NCBI GenBank assembly: GCA_021229015.1
Contig: CM037781.1
Span: 67,352,345 to 67,416,344, forward strand
Direction of reading: 5' to 3'
From: Solen grandis
Taxonomy: Eukaryota > Mollusca > Bivalvia > Adapedonta > Solenidae
Length of the DNA stretch: 64,000 bases
Shown: in pieces, positions 48,530 through 63,600 of the stretch
Layout of the letters: each line of letters opens with the position of its first letter
Position numbering within the stretch: the stretch's first letter is position 1
The notes under the pieces: model-generated
The model's input: the letters and a program-made list of their open reading frames with translations, nothing else
Databases searched by the model: none
Told to the model about the DNA's origin: nothing
Position numbers and translations under genes: made by a program

Positions 48530-49638
48530 AGTCCCCTACCGGCTCCACCTTGACTCAATATGGTAATCAATCCCATTTTTTGCCATATTATCACTATTTC
48601 CGTTACCATAGCAACCACAATTTTAGTCGAAGAACAAAAATAAAATGACGTGCATAATCTACACATTGCCATCTAGTCATATACCAAGTTTCATCAAGTT
48701 TGCTTGCTTAGTTATCGCGGGATCCCATTTTTTGCCATATTTTCACTATTTCCGTTACCATAGCAACCACAATTTTAGTCGAAGAACAAAACTAAAATGA
48801 CGTGCATAATCTTCACATTGCCATCTAGTCATATACCAAGTTTCATCAAGTTTGCTTGCTTAGTTATCGCGGGATCCCATTTTTGCCATATTTTCACTAT
48901 TTCCGTTACCATAGCAACCACAATTTTAGTTGAAGAACAAAAATAAAATGACGTGCATAATCTACACATTGCCATCTAGTCATATACTAAGTTTCATCAA
49001 GTTAGCTTGCTTAGTTATCGCGGGATCCCAATTTTTGCCATATTTTCACTATTTCCGTTACCATAGCAACCACAATTTTAGTCGAAGAACAAAAATAAAA
49101 TGATGTGCATAATCTACACATTGCCATCTAGTCATATAGCAAGTTTCATCAAGTTAACTTGCTTAGTTATCGCGGGATCCCATTTTTGCCATATTTTCAC
49201 TATTTCCGTTACCATAGCAACCACAATTTTAGTCGAAGAACAAAAATAAAATGACGTGCATAATCTACACATTGCCATCTAGTCATATACCAAGTTTCAT
49301 CAAGTTAGCTTGCTTAGTTATTAAGTTATCGCGGGATCCAGATTTGAGCGGACAGACGGACGGACGGACAGACGGACGAACTCATGGGAGTGACGTTGTG
49401 GGGTTTTTCCTTTGATCTTTGGCCCCTTTTGCACCCCGTAATTTGCACCCAACAAGCAACAAATCAGCCCACAAGTGCCAATTGTACTCATTAAACCCCA
49501 TAAAACTAACCCTAACCCAATTTCCTTAACCCGCAAATACCCTCCCATGAGGGCGGACAGACTGACAGACGGACAGACGGACGGACAGACGGAGGCCAAA
49601 CCTATAGTCCCCTCCGGTGTGAACACCGGTAGGGGACT
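48530..49638. mobile_element. Array element P2: perfect 13-bp inverted ends around 5 tandem units
   Basis: AGTCCCCTACCGG (48,530-48,542) is the exact reverse complement of 49,626-49,638. Five ~151-bp units follow (tttgccatattttcactatt, ttaccatagcaaccacaatt, taccaagtttcatcaagttt, ttatcgcgggatccc). Then come two gacggacggacagacgg stretches at ~49,350 and ~49,560 and a CCGGTGTGAACACCGG hairpin at the right end. The design matches P1, but the unit differs. Confidence 0.9.
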
Positions 49639-49639
49639 A

Positions 49640-50309
49640 AAAATATATTTATTTATTAAGTTGAACTAAATTCATTGTATTCTGATTTTATTTTTTTCCA
49701 TTGAGACGTAGTCAAAGACATTCCATTTTGCTCATGCAAGGACAAGCATTGAATGTTATACATAGTAATGCTATAAGATTATACAATACAATTGTATCTA
49801 AAGAGAACACAATAAAACTTTTTTTCAACATGTTTCCATGTTTACCTTATGTTTTAAAGGAATTGACGAAAAACAGAGTTTTCCAACCGTAATAGCCTGA
49901 AAACTACGATAAAAAAAATAACAAAACCGTACAGTTGCAAGCCATTTTATTGATTTTAAGTTTTTAGTAAACAAATTTCATCGTATAGGTTATACATAAT
50001 TTTATCATACAAACAAGTAAAATACCAAAGTAATATGTTTTTCAAGTTTGAATTGAAATGTCACTTTTTTAAATATAATTCTTGGTGAAAGTGTTTTTAT
50101 TTAAGGATTTCGCAGAATTCTTGTTATCAATTTGCATTGTTTTACATAAACTTATGTTCATTTTATAATTGTGTATTTCGGGAATCGTCAAACACGATGA
50201 AAAATATATAAAATAAGAAAAGCTAATGATGTATCAAGCAGAAAATATTTCATTTCAAATTGTCATAAAATAATATGTTTATATCTTTTTCACATAAACA
50301 CATTTCACA
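49640..50309 (-). other. Probable 3' UTR and 3' flank of the receptor gene
   Basis: AT-rich. An AATAAA on the minus strand at 50,096-50,101 lies ~210 bp after the stop codon and could be the polyadenylation signal. Nothing coding is seen. Confidence 0.4.
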
Positions 50310-50442
50310 CTAATGGTCCTTTATGCGCATCGTCATGTTCTGCAAGGAAAGAGAACTCGAAGGTCTGCTTGGATCATACAGTGATCTCCAGGTATCATCA
50401 AACTCTTTGCCATCTGCATGTACTTTTCCCCTTTGGAGTATG
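50310..50442 (-). CDS. Receptor exon: cytoplasmic tail and stop codon
   Basis: Acceptor CTTTATGTTGCAG; the first base completes the phase-2 codon. The tail reads [20 protein letters not shown], then [15 protein letters not shown] and RIKDH, then TAG at 50,310-50,312. About 44 residues, with serines and one tyrosine that could be phosphorylated; no kinase or known adaptor motif is recognised. The plus-strand frame across it is a shadow. Confidence 0.85.
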
Positions 50443-53400
50443 CTGCAACATAAAGTGACAGTAATCAAAATGTCCTGTTCTTATTTTACATCAATGACAT
50501 TCATTGCAAATGATCAAAATTGTAAGACAAGGTAACATATAAGGGACCTAAATTGTTTGGGTCAAATATGAACACTGAATGAATATATGCACATGTATAT
50601 CAATACCTGTATATGTACGTCAGAAATTGAATATAATTATTATATTAGAAACACTGGTCATCACAATTTAAAGTAAATTTAACTTCAGCCGGACAGGTTT
50701 TTATCATATCTGTGTTTGTTGATATTGTATACTGAATTAGAATGAAAGGAATTGGGTTCGAACCTTGTATATACTAAAGTCTTTATACGACGCAAACCAT
50801 TTTGTCTAACCTAAGGACTGACGACAGCAGCTAGGATTAAAATGCATGCAATGTCCTAGAAATAAGCTTATGCCTGATTGAACCACTTACAATTTCTTCG
50901 CCACTACAACGCCGACGCCTATCATAACGACAGCGGCCACTACTCCAATAGGGACTCCCACCAACAGTCCTAACGGAGTTGTGTCATCTGGTGGAATCAA
51001 GCAATGAAAACATGTGAATATTCAAAATTTGTATCAAAATATTGTATCGAAATATACGAGTCAGCAAAACGAAAATATATTTAAAAGTTAAATTAAAAAA
51101 TCGCAATCGATATAAAATAAATAAAGTTTAAACCTAATTTACCAGCTCACTTAATTCTAAATATCACCAATAATAAAATGGTGAAATAAATAGTACCTGT
51201 TTTGTCACGTGGAATATACATCGACATATCTGAAATATATACAAACAGGTTATACTTGCAGTACTTATAATTCACGTATATTTTCGATATTTTAATTAAG
51301 AACAATACAATCATATATATATATCAAAGAAAAAGGAAAAGCAATTCATTTTTAAAAATAATAATAGATACAAAAATCATTAATTTTTCAAATTCATATT
51401 AATTTATAACCATTAAGTATTGTTATCTCTATTATAAATGAATGCAAAATAAATAATTCTAATGATTGTTACAATATTGATTACAAAAATCAAACTGGTA
51501 CGATATGTTATATATACGTATGCATTTGTATTTTGTGTAGAAAGGTTTTAAAGACCTTGGCAGTCTGAACTGTTCCAACTTCCTACGATTTCGTGGTCGT
51601 GTTCAAACGGACAATTCTCACAATAAGTTTTTCCCATCTCTTCTTGATAAGTTCCAAATGGGCACGAGACGCAGAAACCAAGGGTACTGTCATACATCGT
51701 CCCCGGGGAACAACCGACTGAAATACACATTTTAAATTTATTACGTAATGGTTGCCTTTAAATTGTTCTGCAATAATATTTCATCTATCGAGAGCTTTAC
51801 ATAAACATGGTATATCCCGGTAGCTGAATTTGTAGAGTGTACACCCAGTAACCGGCAGATCGTGGGTTCGACCTCCGGTTGTGACATACCAAATTTGCTA
51901 GAACGGTATTGTTATATCTGTTTTTGTACTCTGTAGGGTAGGGTAATTCTAGGACAGGCTGGCCAGTGTTATAGTGTTGTGATTGGTTGTTATACCATCG
52001 CAATTTTGTATGACGTGGTATTGCAATGAGGCAGGAAGAAAATGTCATGTAGAGAAAGTCAACTATATCACTAAAAACATAACCATATATCCAACGTTCA
52101 TCTGACAAAACCAGAAATAGAAATGATTCCCTAGGAATGGGAATCTGGATCACCTTAAGGCTACCCGTTCGAATCTTTACCTACAGAGATCAGCCTATTT
52201 ACATAAAAACACTGTCCAGTATAGATCGACGATAAAATGCACCCTATAGTTCCGACTAATTAAACATGGTTTGAAAATTTGATGTTTTTATTCGCTTTAT
52301 GGCTGACATTATCATCATTGAGCAAAATGTGCAAGAGCAGAAAAAGTGGAGTCAACAAAAATGCATAATACAATTTTCAGAAAATATTAAAGCAAAATCA
52401 ACAAACAAATATATACGAGGGTGCCAGATAAGTTTATAATGACACAATTTAAAGCAGAGATCACCCAATGAATTTAAATATATTTATTTACGTCGATAGG
52501 AAAACGAGTTCTGAGAATTTAAACTAATGCCTCTCAATAGTTCCTTGGCTAGACCAGTACTCTGCGTCTGGGAAAGCCGTGACAATTCTTGCCCTTTACG
52601 TTGTTCGAACCCACCAACTTCGAGTCCACACATGTGCCTTACCACTGAATCGTTGAACCCTTACATTATATCAAATAATTTGGGTTATGTTTCAAAACAG
52701 AGATTGGCAAAATTGCATGTTCATATTTTTTTTTTTAAATTAAAAATATTATTGCTTGAAAAGTTTCGGTCACTTACATTCCACACAACATAATTCATAA
52801 ACAAATGTCACGTTATCGTATTTGTAAAACACGATGAAACATATATACAGCATTGTAATTGGAAGTACAAGCGAATAGATGAGTACATGAATCCTATAAA
52901 AAATTTCTTCAAAGAAACGTATTTATTCTGTATTTCATTTGTTTTACCCCCTACATACCAGACTGGCATCCTTACGGCAATCAAGGACGCAGTAGAATTG
53001 CCATGGACAACGCGAGGTCCCGGGGTGAACGCCAAAAGACGTAACGGTAACCCCTAGGACACATATTCGAAATATTACGACATTGTTTTGATATTGATAT
53101 TTATATATATTTATATGATGTCTTATGTGATTTGCATGTTACATGATCGTTTACACTGCTTTCACTTTTCGTTTGTTCATCTCCGTCATGTTTTGTACAA
53201 TTTATGTAATATGTTTTGCCGCATGGGTCGTACGACCTTCTGGCTTATGGTGAATAAAACTTTCAAACTTTCATAAGGACGGCAACTATTTTGAATATAT
53301 TCAAAGTAAACGCAAAGGTTCAGCGTTCTTATTGGTTCTGGCTCAGAACGCCATGTGATCGCCCTGAGGTCGCCATGATCGCAGAGAAAACGCGGTAGAA

Positions 53401-56400
53401 ATGCAAAGAACGCCCGAAGGATGTAGTATATACGCGGTTGTGGAAATGCACAGAAATGATACATGGACAGTTTGGGGGCCTACGGTGGCGACCCTATTGC
53501 GTTATTACTGCGTCTAAGTTGTTCTTCTTTGGGGAGACTTGATTTAGTCTGCGTCCTTACAACGTTCCTAGCGTTTGTTTTTTTTTTGTTGGTTTTTTTT
53601 TTTTTTTTTTGGGGGGGGGGGTTCTTTTTCGGAGGAAGTCCCTAGTGCGATCAAACGTGTCCCTAGCCTGACCATGATTTTCAATGTTAAATATTAACTT
53701 ATTACTACAAAATTCAGTTTTTTTAGTTTGCCTTCATCTTTCTTCTCTTATTCTTGTAGGAGAATAGTTTCTTAATGTATAGCAGATTTTCTCTCAGCCA
53801 GTACACTATTGCTTCTTCTTCTTCAACAGTAAAGTCACTCCTCACGAGCTAGCATCATTTTCCTTTGTGTGGATGTTTGACTTGGAAGGGTTGTGACACT
53901 GTGTAACCGTGCTAGTTTCTGTGTTAGACTTAGAATCTATGTCAGTGAATGACGTCTGTGTTACAGCTCTGGCTGTTCCACCAATCCCACGGCTCTTTGA
54001 CCTAGACATAACGTTGTGCAAGTGAAATCTAAATTGGCATTAAATAAGATTAATGTCTGTACAACTCGGCTCCCGAATGAAGATATCCCGAAAACGGAAG
54101 CATTTTATAAACGCAATGCGGATGTTGTAAGGTCGCAGTGCAATGGCTGTGAGAACGCCATAGTCGTCGTAAACACACCCCAAAAAACTCGGGGTCGCAG
54201 TAGGGTCGCCATGTGTCGCCGAAGAACGCCGTGTTGATCCAAGTGTCACAGTGTAAACGCAATAAATACGCCACGGAAGCGATATGATCGTAGTGGACGT
54301 GTCTTGAACACGCACAGAATGCAAACAGCAGGACTTCGGTGTGACGGAGGACTGAATATTTAAAAGAATTCCTTTTTGCGTTATTAATGCGACCATCAAC
54401 GTTTTCTTTTAATGCTTTTTTGGTGAGATGCAGTAAGGACGCCAGTCTGGTGTTGCGGGGATATTAATTGGTGATTGAAATAATAAATTAATGTTTTAGC
54501 TGTATTAACACTTTACGTCACATATGAACGTGTTTAGACCCAGTTCGGACCCTCCTCTTGAATATTCATAAGGTAACGGGTTAAATTTAAAAACTTACTA
54601 CAATATGTTTCAGCTTCAAGGACATATCCAATAGGGCAGGAAACGGTGGCGTTGATAGTTGCATTGCTGGTGTCTACACTATATGTTACCCCGTCTACAA
54701 CAACGCCATCACTTATATCATCCTCTAAAATGCTGATCGATTCGACCCCTTCATCTTCTGTCCGCTGCATGATCTCAGTTACATTTGAATCTTGAGGAAA
54801 GAAGAAAAAACATAGATGTTTCTAATGTGGGGCTATTTGTATCGTACGTTTCATAGGTTAATAAATATCTACATACGAATAACCGCTTTACCATATTTTA
54901 CTCAAAATGTTTTTCAAGAATCGATTTGTATTAGTTATTTATTGGAAATATACAGCAATTATAACTTTTCATTACATAACTATTACTTAAGAGCCCTATA
55001 ACATTTAAAGAGGCTTTTTAATTATTACACTGACGACCTCAATAAACGGGTAAATAAAAATATCACCGTCCAACCTAGGCCGAAAGTGATTATTTAAAGC
55101 AGAGAATATAAAATATAAAAAGCCAATAAATGAGTGATTTAATACTGGCCCTGTTATTTGTCCTCGCGACTGCAGTATTGGCTGCGGCCTCGGGCAAATA
55201 ACAGGACCAATATCATATCACTTATTTATTAAACATATAATAGTTATTTATTACTTTGGCGTGTTAAACATGTTTCATACAAGGCAAAATACAGACCTGT
55301 ATCATTAAGCCCTTCAAGGTTGACCTCGATAATAAAGCTGATCGTTGTAGCACCAACGTCTTGTCTCTTAGTCCTCGAATTCAAACAGCTGTCCAACTGT
55401 ACCCTGATATTACAGTTACTTCTGTTATAGCAAGGCGTTGAAACAAGAAGACCTTCAAGAGACTCTACTACTTTATCTTGGGTTGCACACATCACACCGG
55501 GAGACATTTCGTATTTCGATACCGCTGTGATCTTTTCTGGTTGACTTGCAGCTGTTAAACATATTATCTAAGTACAGTCAACTCTCTTTACAACAGTTGT
55601 GCTTGTTTCAGTAAATTTTGCTGTTATAAAGAATTTTTTCTTTGTAAAGAATAGGGATATAGAAGGATTATGCACTTTTTTCAAGACTACTGCTGCTATA
55701 AAAAGTATTTTGGATGCCGTAGGTATTTCTGTATGAACAAAATAAAGGTCATATGCAACATTCAATATTTTGTGTGTACAGCCAGTGGTAGAGAAGCGGG
55801 ATGTGCGTGGTAGACAAAGTAAACTGTTGCAATGCTATGTTAGTGATTGTCCGGGTGTACGTTCATGTTTGTGTTTTGTTTATGTCAAAGAGAAGGTCTT
55901 TTTTCTTAAAAGATTAATATCTAAATCGCATATTTACTACAATGAGTTTTCCTTTCTTTTGAGAAATGTGTCAGTTTAAATCTGTAATCTTTTGCACGGG
56001 TTGTATATCAGTTTCATCACGAGAGAAATTCTACAATTACATTAATTATTAATTTATTTAATTTTATCAAATAACTCATTATATACTCCTTTAAATTCAT
56101 TTCACGAATTTTATATATTGATATTGATAAATATAAAGTTTATGCACTTAATTTCCACTATTGAACATTTGACAAGTAATTTTTTTTAAAAAAAAAATCG
56201 TTATTTCATTTTTAACCTTAATAAGTAAAAGGTCGTAAATGTTATTTGAATCAATGATGCTTTCTGTGCTAAGAAACGTCTGTGATTTCAACAGATAGAG
56301 AATGATTTTCTTCTAATCCTTCATGCGTATTTTTCTAATAAAAAAAAAGGAGAATTTAGAGAAACATCCATTTATTGTATTTAGGCTATCACAATGTTAC

Positions 56401-57642
56401 AATGTAAAAACAAAACCAGTGTTTAGTTTAATGTAGACTCACGCGAGCATGACGGTAAGGCTGCCTCCTGGTCCCATTCAAAACTTGTCTCTGGTCCGCA
56501 CTGATACGTCCCGATGAACTCACTACCGTTAGCCACATGGTATCCATCCATGCATCGGAAGTTGCAAACCATTGTTTGGTTGTCAGAATAGTGATCGCAA
56601 TCCTTGATTGCTCCAAAAGGACTTTTCAGATCATCACATTCTAAATAAGACACAATGAATCTAAATGAATCTTGTCTTTTTTTTAATTAATTGGAAAATA
56701 TCGAAGAATATTTACAGAAACAACAGCAACAAAAACAACTGCAAAAATATCAAACATGAAAAAACAAATATAATGATATACTTATATAAAATGAACTGAA
56801 TGATAAATGTTTCTTTGATATATTTGGCCAAATTTCATTGTACGTGTCTTAATATGACCTCATTATGTAAATAAATGCATTGTGAGGAATCACAAACATC
56901 TACACCGTCGTCGTCGTAACAATATTTCAATCATGTACCGACGCATAAATAATTACAAATAGAGGAAAGTTACGCTTGTTCAGATGCACCAAAGTAGAAC
57001 AAATGACCGATTAGCAAATACATATGTACATTTAAAATGTAAATCAGACACGTCAACAAACTATATTTAAATGCTATATAAACTAATATGTCTCGTGTCG
57101 TGCTTTATTTTCACGGTCCCTCGGTTATAAAAATGATGTATTTAATGTGAGGTCATATGACTTCTAAAGTAAGTGTATTACAGGTGTATCACTTTTAAAT
57201 CTTTGCAGTCTAGTACACATAATAATATGGACATGGCGATCCTTATTCGTGCTATGTCGCAGAAGGGTGCACGGTGTTGCGTTCAGGTGCTTGTTAATTA
57301 ATCACTCACTGTGCATATAAACTTAACACCATGTTTTATTCTGCAATAAAGTACTAAAAACAAAACTTTATTTCCTAATTGCTTTACATACGTGGGCACG
57401 CCTCTACATTGCAAGTTTGAAACTCGAGATCATCGCCATCACAATCAACATTGTCTGACCCCAGCTCACACAGTCTTTCCCTTGTTTGTTCCCCTCCAGC
57501 ACAGGAAGTCGAACATTCACTCCATTCACCCCAGGCGAGCCATGCACTGATGTCTGTTAAATGACAACAATGTACCGTTCCCATTTAAATAATATATAAT
57601 GAAGAAATAAGCACATTTATTCAAATGTGCAGTTTAAGCAAA

Positions 57643-57673
<31 letters not shown>

Positions 57674-60600
57674 CGATCAATTAATTTAGTAGATTTTGAT
57701 GACTTAAAACAAAATCACGTGGTTATTATCTAGGATTTGATCAAATACTTTTCACACGAATCTAATATGTTCTGTATACATATGTTTGTGAAATCCACTC
57801 AGTGCAGACATAGGAAAATACCCAAACAATATAAAAATTATTATTTCTTTATTAATATGATTTCCTTGACAACCTTTCGATGGGTCAACGTTTAAAACTT
57901 TCAATCCTGTTAAATTATGAAGTAGCAATGCATTTAAAGGCCATGACCTTCAGCGTACAATATTTATACTACTCATGTAAGACTCTAACCTGGATGAAAA
58001 ACACAGCTTCCACCACTAAAGCCGGCCTGACAGACGCAGTAAAAGTTTGTTTCATTGCTGTAGCAAGATCCCCCATTCAGACACGGATCTCCGTCACATT
58101 GGTCGGGCGGTGTATCACACAGCGGTCCGGTGTAGCCATCGTAACAATGACAGCTGTAGTCAGTGTCTGTCGGGACACATATCCCGTGGTCTCCACAGTC
58201 AATCGAAGCACAAATATCTGTAAAAAAAAATACGTATTTACAGTCCCGTCTAGAAGCTAGGGTATTCTGTGATTAAAATAATTTTGAAATGTATACAAAT
58301 GAAACAAGAAATATCTTTAAAAAAGATATTCGGCGTAGGATGAAAGCAAAACGAGATTTCCAGTCTTCGAGAACATTCCGAGGAAAAGCGCGCGAAAGAC
58401 CGACGCACAACAAATTTAGTACGCTCTAGAAATAGTTCAGTATTTTTCTATGAAATATACTTATTTATAGACGGTAATACAAAAAATTATATCTGTAAAT
58501 AGGCTTGTTTGATATTTGTTCATATCATTATTGCATATGACAATTATGATATAAAAGCGTTATTAGTTGTTTTGGTTTTGGCGAATTAATTTTCAATGAG
58601 AGCATCTCGGCAGGCTGGAAGAATTCAATATACATAGTAATTAAGGGGTTTCATGTCATAACACGGTGGATTCTTTTTTGTTGTTTTAAATCATTTTCAC
58701 AAAGTAGCATTCCTCAACTGATGGAAAAGGATTGTATTTAACTTACTGAAATCACTTTCATGTTTACATCAAAAAGAAAAGTAATAACACCAAGCTGAAT
58801 GATATATACAAGCTGCACCCCTTATTTACAGTAATTTTATAGCCCATAACGATGCGTTAACCAATAACAGGAGTCCTTTTATTCAGCTTAGAATTATTTA
58901 CCGCTGTTAGCGTACATTTGATTGGTTTAAGATGCGAGTTGAAATCGAAATTATACAGCTACGCCGAAAAAAAATGAAAATCCCAATGACACATTTATGT
59001 ATATATTTTCACATAAGATAATGATAATTATTCAATGAATAGATTTGATTTTTTGCAGCTTATATTGATTATTTTCATTATATTCTACAACTGCACCATT
59101 CACAAAATTGTAATAAAGAGAACAATGAGGTTTTTGAGAAGGTTGCACAAATCTATGACACCCCGCCACTTCCATTGAAATAGATCCAATTACCTTCACA
59201 GTCGTTACTACATTGATTTGTTTCCACATCGTTACCCGTGCAACTCCGCCCACCCAAACTTGGAGCCGGGTTATTACACTGGCGAGATCTCTCTCGGGTA
59301 CCATCGCCACACGAGGAACTACATGGTCCCCACTCACTCCAGACACTCCAGCCTCCGTCCACTTCAAATTGATTGATAATGAAAAAATGCGTTAGAATTA
59401 TGTCCACATAAAATCGTATGTTCAAAGAACTGCATTTATTTTAATACATCTATCAAATTTATTTGACACACGTCTAGAATTGAGGAGTAATAACAATCTT
59501 TCGGAAGCAATCACACCAAAAAATGTTTTCATATGAAAAGTCATTATAAATCAGTTTAACTAACAAACAAACTAACTAACTAACTAACCCACCTGGTGAT
59601 TTATTACACATGGCACCGGTGAAACCATCTGGACATGAACACAAATACCCAGCCGGCAGATTAACGCATTCACCATGAGCACATCCGTTGTCGACGCAAT
59701 GGTCAATAACATCACGGCAAGTGACGCCAGTATGCCCAGAATTACAGATGCATTCGAAACCATCGATAGTGGAAATACAGCTGTGTTTGCCACATGGCGA
59801 AGAAACACACTGGTCCTCTACAAAATACTTATTTAATTATGTCTGTATGTTAAATTCTTCTTTCTTGAGACTCGGCAATACTAGTTTACTAACTCGTTAT
59901 GTAATGCGCAGTAATATTAAAATGATAGTGAAAACTTATAAAATAAAAATGTAGTACATGTATCATTTCGGAGAAAAAAAGAAAAATGTTCATTAAGAAA
60001 ACATATATACATAACTTGTTTGTAAGCAAATACCAATATATGTTTTAATGAACTTTTTTTGTGGTTTGCTTGTATAAGTGATCAATGTTTTCGAAATTGA
60101 ACAAATTGACTAGTCATTTTAGTGTTAGGTTTGAACACATTTTTTCATATTTTACGTAATGAAACAGATTTATTAGAAACTGAACTTATACGTTTCTCCT
60201 TTTTAGAAATGACTAGTTTTACCATTTCTGAATGACCTCAGATTTATGTATTTGGATAAAATATATTCAATAGTAATATGTTACAATTAAAAACGAAAAG
60301 GTTTAAAGCATGTAAGTGCAAGAAAAAGAAATGGCTCTGTCTGCTGGCCGAATATTGATGAATGTACCTATCCATTATTTCCAAATCGTGTTCAAATTTA
60401 CTGACATGTAGTTCAATGGTTACGCTGGGATAACAGACGGTCAATTGTTGACCTTGTTTACTCAAAGGAACACTTGATTTTGCTTGATATTGTTCATGAA
60501 TTGTTGACCTAGCCATGTATGGGATAAGTTGATATACCTAGACAAGGTTCAGAATTACAACTTCTAGTTTCATTGGATGAGCACACTGGATCATCAGATG

Positions 60601-63600
60601 GGGTGTTGCAGACTGCATAGCGTACCGATGTACCTCCGTTGCACGACGCGGAACAAATTGACCATTGCGTCCAAGTTATTTGCAAGTGGATTCCTAAAAT
60701 ATGAAAACAACTACATGCACAGTAATCGAGGTGTCTGCAATATTATTCATATGACTTATGATGTCTCCCTTTTACGTACTTAAACTTGATATGTTTTTAC
60801 AAAAGAGTAAGCACAGACAAAGAGAAACGTAATCATTTAATTTATGAAATCAATGAAGGTATCGCTGTAACAAAGACCGCAACTGATTTCTCCAATATAG
60901 TACAATTTGGAGACCTTGTAAAATTTGGCATAAATCATCGCTGACAAACTAATTAATTAAGCTCGTTAAGTTTCAAAAACAAATACAAAAACTATACCAG
61001 TTTCACAGTGTTTGCCGGTATGTGACTCGGGACAGTGGCAGGCAAAGCTGTTTCCTTGGGCCACACACGTGCCTCCATTCAAACAGACTGCCTGTGTACA
61101 CGAGTCAGGTTGTATCTCACAGTTTTTCCCGGAGTAACCAGCAGCACATTTGCACTTGTAACTGTCAGGTAGTTCCACACATTTGTGCAAGGTACCACAT
61201 GGGTTGTTCTTGCATTTGTTCACATCTAGAATGATCAAAGAGAAAATGTAACAACACGCCTGTCCTTTAAATATATAACGTTACAACAGATGAATCAAAT
61301 CGATCATATAGCGCCATTTGGAGACACTGTGTACATTATGTAGACATTTCCTTGCGAAATAAATAAAGCTAGAAACACACACACACAATATTCAGCAGAA
61401 GGTCTGAGCGAGGGCGCTTCTGGAATATAACATTTAAATCAAACTCTAATTCTTAAATGCGAGTTAGCTGGTCTAAATGTCAGGAAAGTGACTTTATTAC
61501 TGCAGCGTTAACATAGCATTACCGGCACAGGAAATAATATTGCAGGAGGCCTCTTCATCACTGTCACCAACACAATCTTTTCCGTATAAATCCGGTGGCG
61601 GGCTGTTGCAAGTTCTCTGTCTTTGTCGCAAACCTTCATCACAAGATGTTGAACATTCTCCCCAGCTGGACCAGTCGCTCCAACCTCCAGACACTATGAG
61701 TATGCGAAACAAAAATTGATAAACATGTTTTAAGGAGTTTAATATAGGAAACTTTAAATACTGACTGAAATAGTTGGAGAAAACTCGTTTGATTAGCAAA
61801 TTGATGAACATTTCTTAAGAAGTATTTACTTAACTATATTTAAGGTTAAATGTTTGGGTATTTTCTCTCACTTCTGCTTAGGCATGAGTTGAGACCGTAA
61901 ACAAAATCAACTTTATTACAGCCGTTCCTTACCTGGCACTTTGCCACAGAAATCCCCACTGTAACCATTTGGACAAATACATTCACCATCTTGGCAAGTC
62001 CCGCCGTTAAAACACATGATGTCACTACAGGTGTTGGGCCCTACCTCGCAATTGGTGCCGGAGTGGCCCGTCTTACAAACACAAACATATCCTTCTGTGT
62101 CGGGTATACATTGTCCATTAGATCCACATGGACTACTTGAGCAGTAATTGGTCACTGATAAAAAAGAATATGTCAATCAAAGTCAAAATGTGATCAGAAC
62201 ATATACATTTGTTACATTTGTTACATTTGTACCAAGAATGCATCGTATATTGGCTATGTCACGTTCTTCGAAATTTGAATAGTTGTATGAATATTAAGAG
62301 AAAGGATCATTAGTTCCTAGCAGGCATATATCACCATAATAATGTTATATGTTAATAGTATCCCACAGTTTTTCAAAGTTTTTACCGTTATATATTTATC
62401 GTAAACCTGAATTTAAAATTATACTTTTAACAATAAAACAAAAGTTCATAGCCCAAACCCACAGCAAAGTCATCAAGACCTAAAGCAATCATGAAAAGGG
62501 CTTAAATACTCCGTATTTTAAATGATAAATACAAAATAGAAAATTACCTTCTTGAACTTAAACAAAATGATGCAAATACAATGCTTAAATTCAGATTTGG
62601 TAACCATCAGTTAACTTTTAAAACAGGCCGTAAGGTAAATATTGATGTTTCCGATAGAAAATGTCCTTTATGTTATGAAAATGATGTAGCTGATGAATTC
62701 CATTACTTGTGACTTCATGCTTGAGAGGATGAGAGGAAGAAACACATACAAAAGTTACTATTATAAAACCCTAACATTTTAAAAATAACTCTGAACTCCT
62801 CAAAACAACTTAGTAAATTCATAAAATCCTGTTATATTCAGTGCGTGAAGGATCTTTTTGCGTGTACTTTAATTACCTCAAGTGTCTCATGTACCCATAT
62901 GATAGCATTGGTGTTATAATGGCCTCCAGCAAATATTTAATAACACAAATGTATCCTTTGTGTCTGAGTTACATTTTATACTGATATTAACGTGATTTTA
63001 ACCTTCTACTAGTAAATTTAACCAAATTCTGTCGTAATATTCATCCCGATAAGATGTTTGCTTACATTTTTTTATCTTTGCAAATACTCAATGTTAGTAT
63101 GAAATCACGTAATATCATATGACGTCATTTCTATAAATGGTATTCCCAAGCGGCACATGCCAGTCATAGTCTGTTTCAAAACTAGTCAAAAAACACGACT
63201 GAAGGAATACTTAGCAAAATTATCCTCCTATTCAAATTTTATCTGAAAACATATAATATCTAAAGCAATAATAACAAAAAGAAATCAGACAGTCGTTCCA
63301 CAATTATACTCATAACTTCAATAGAGCATAACATTAATGTAGTCACCCTATAGAAAACTTAAAGGATAGTAACGAAGAAATCGCACTCAATCTCTCTCTC
63401 TCTCTCTCTCTCACTGCTAAACCAGAAGAACCATATTGAAGACACTACTTTATGCATTTGCCACCATTTCATACAACCTGTCACGTGTGTTTTCATGTTT
63501 GCAAAGTATACTTATATATCTAGTAAGTTGGTGTGAGTTAATAAAATTATGTTCTGTTCTGCTCTGTAATATACAGAAGATTCAAAAGATTAAAAAATAC

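Noticed and set aside
51809..51890. Functional tRNA gene
   Set aside because: Boxes A and B and an end stem are present, but stems are imperfect and the sequence continues as a SINE-like tail.
57880..58260. 126-codon plus-strand frame
   Set aside because: Shadow of the minus-strand EGF exon, which has the cysteine pattern and splice sites.
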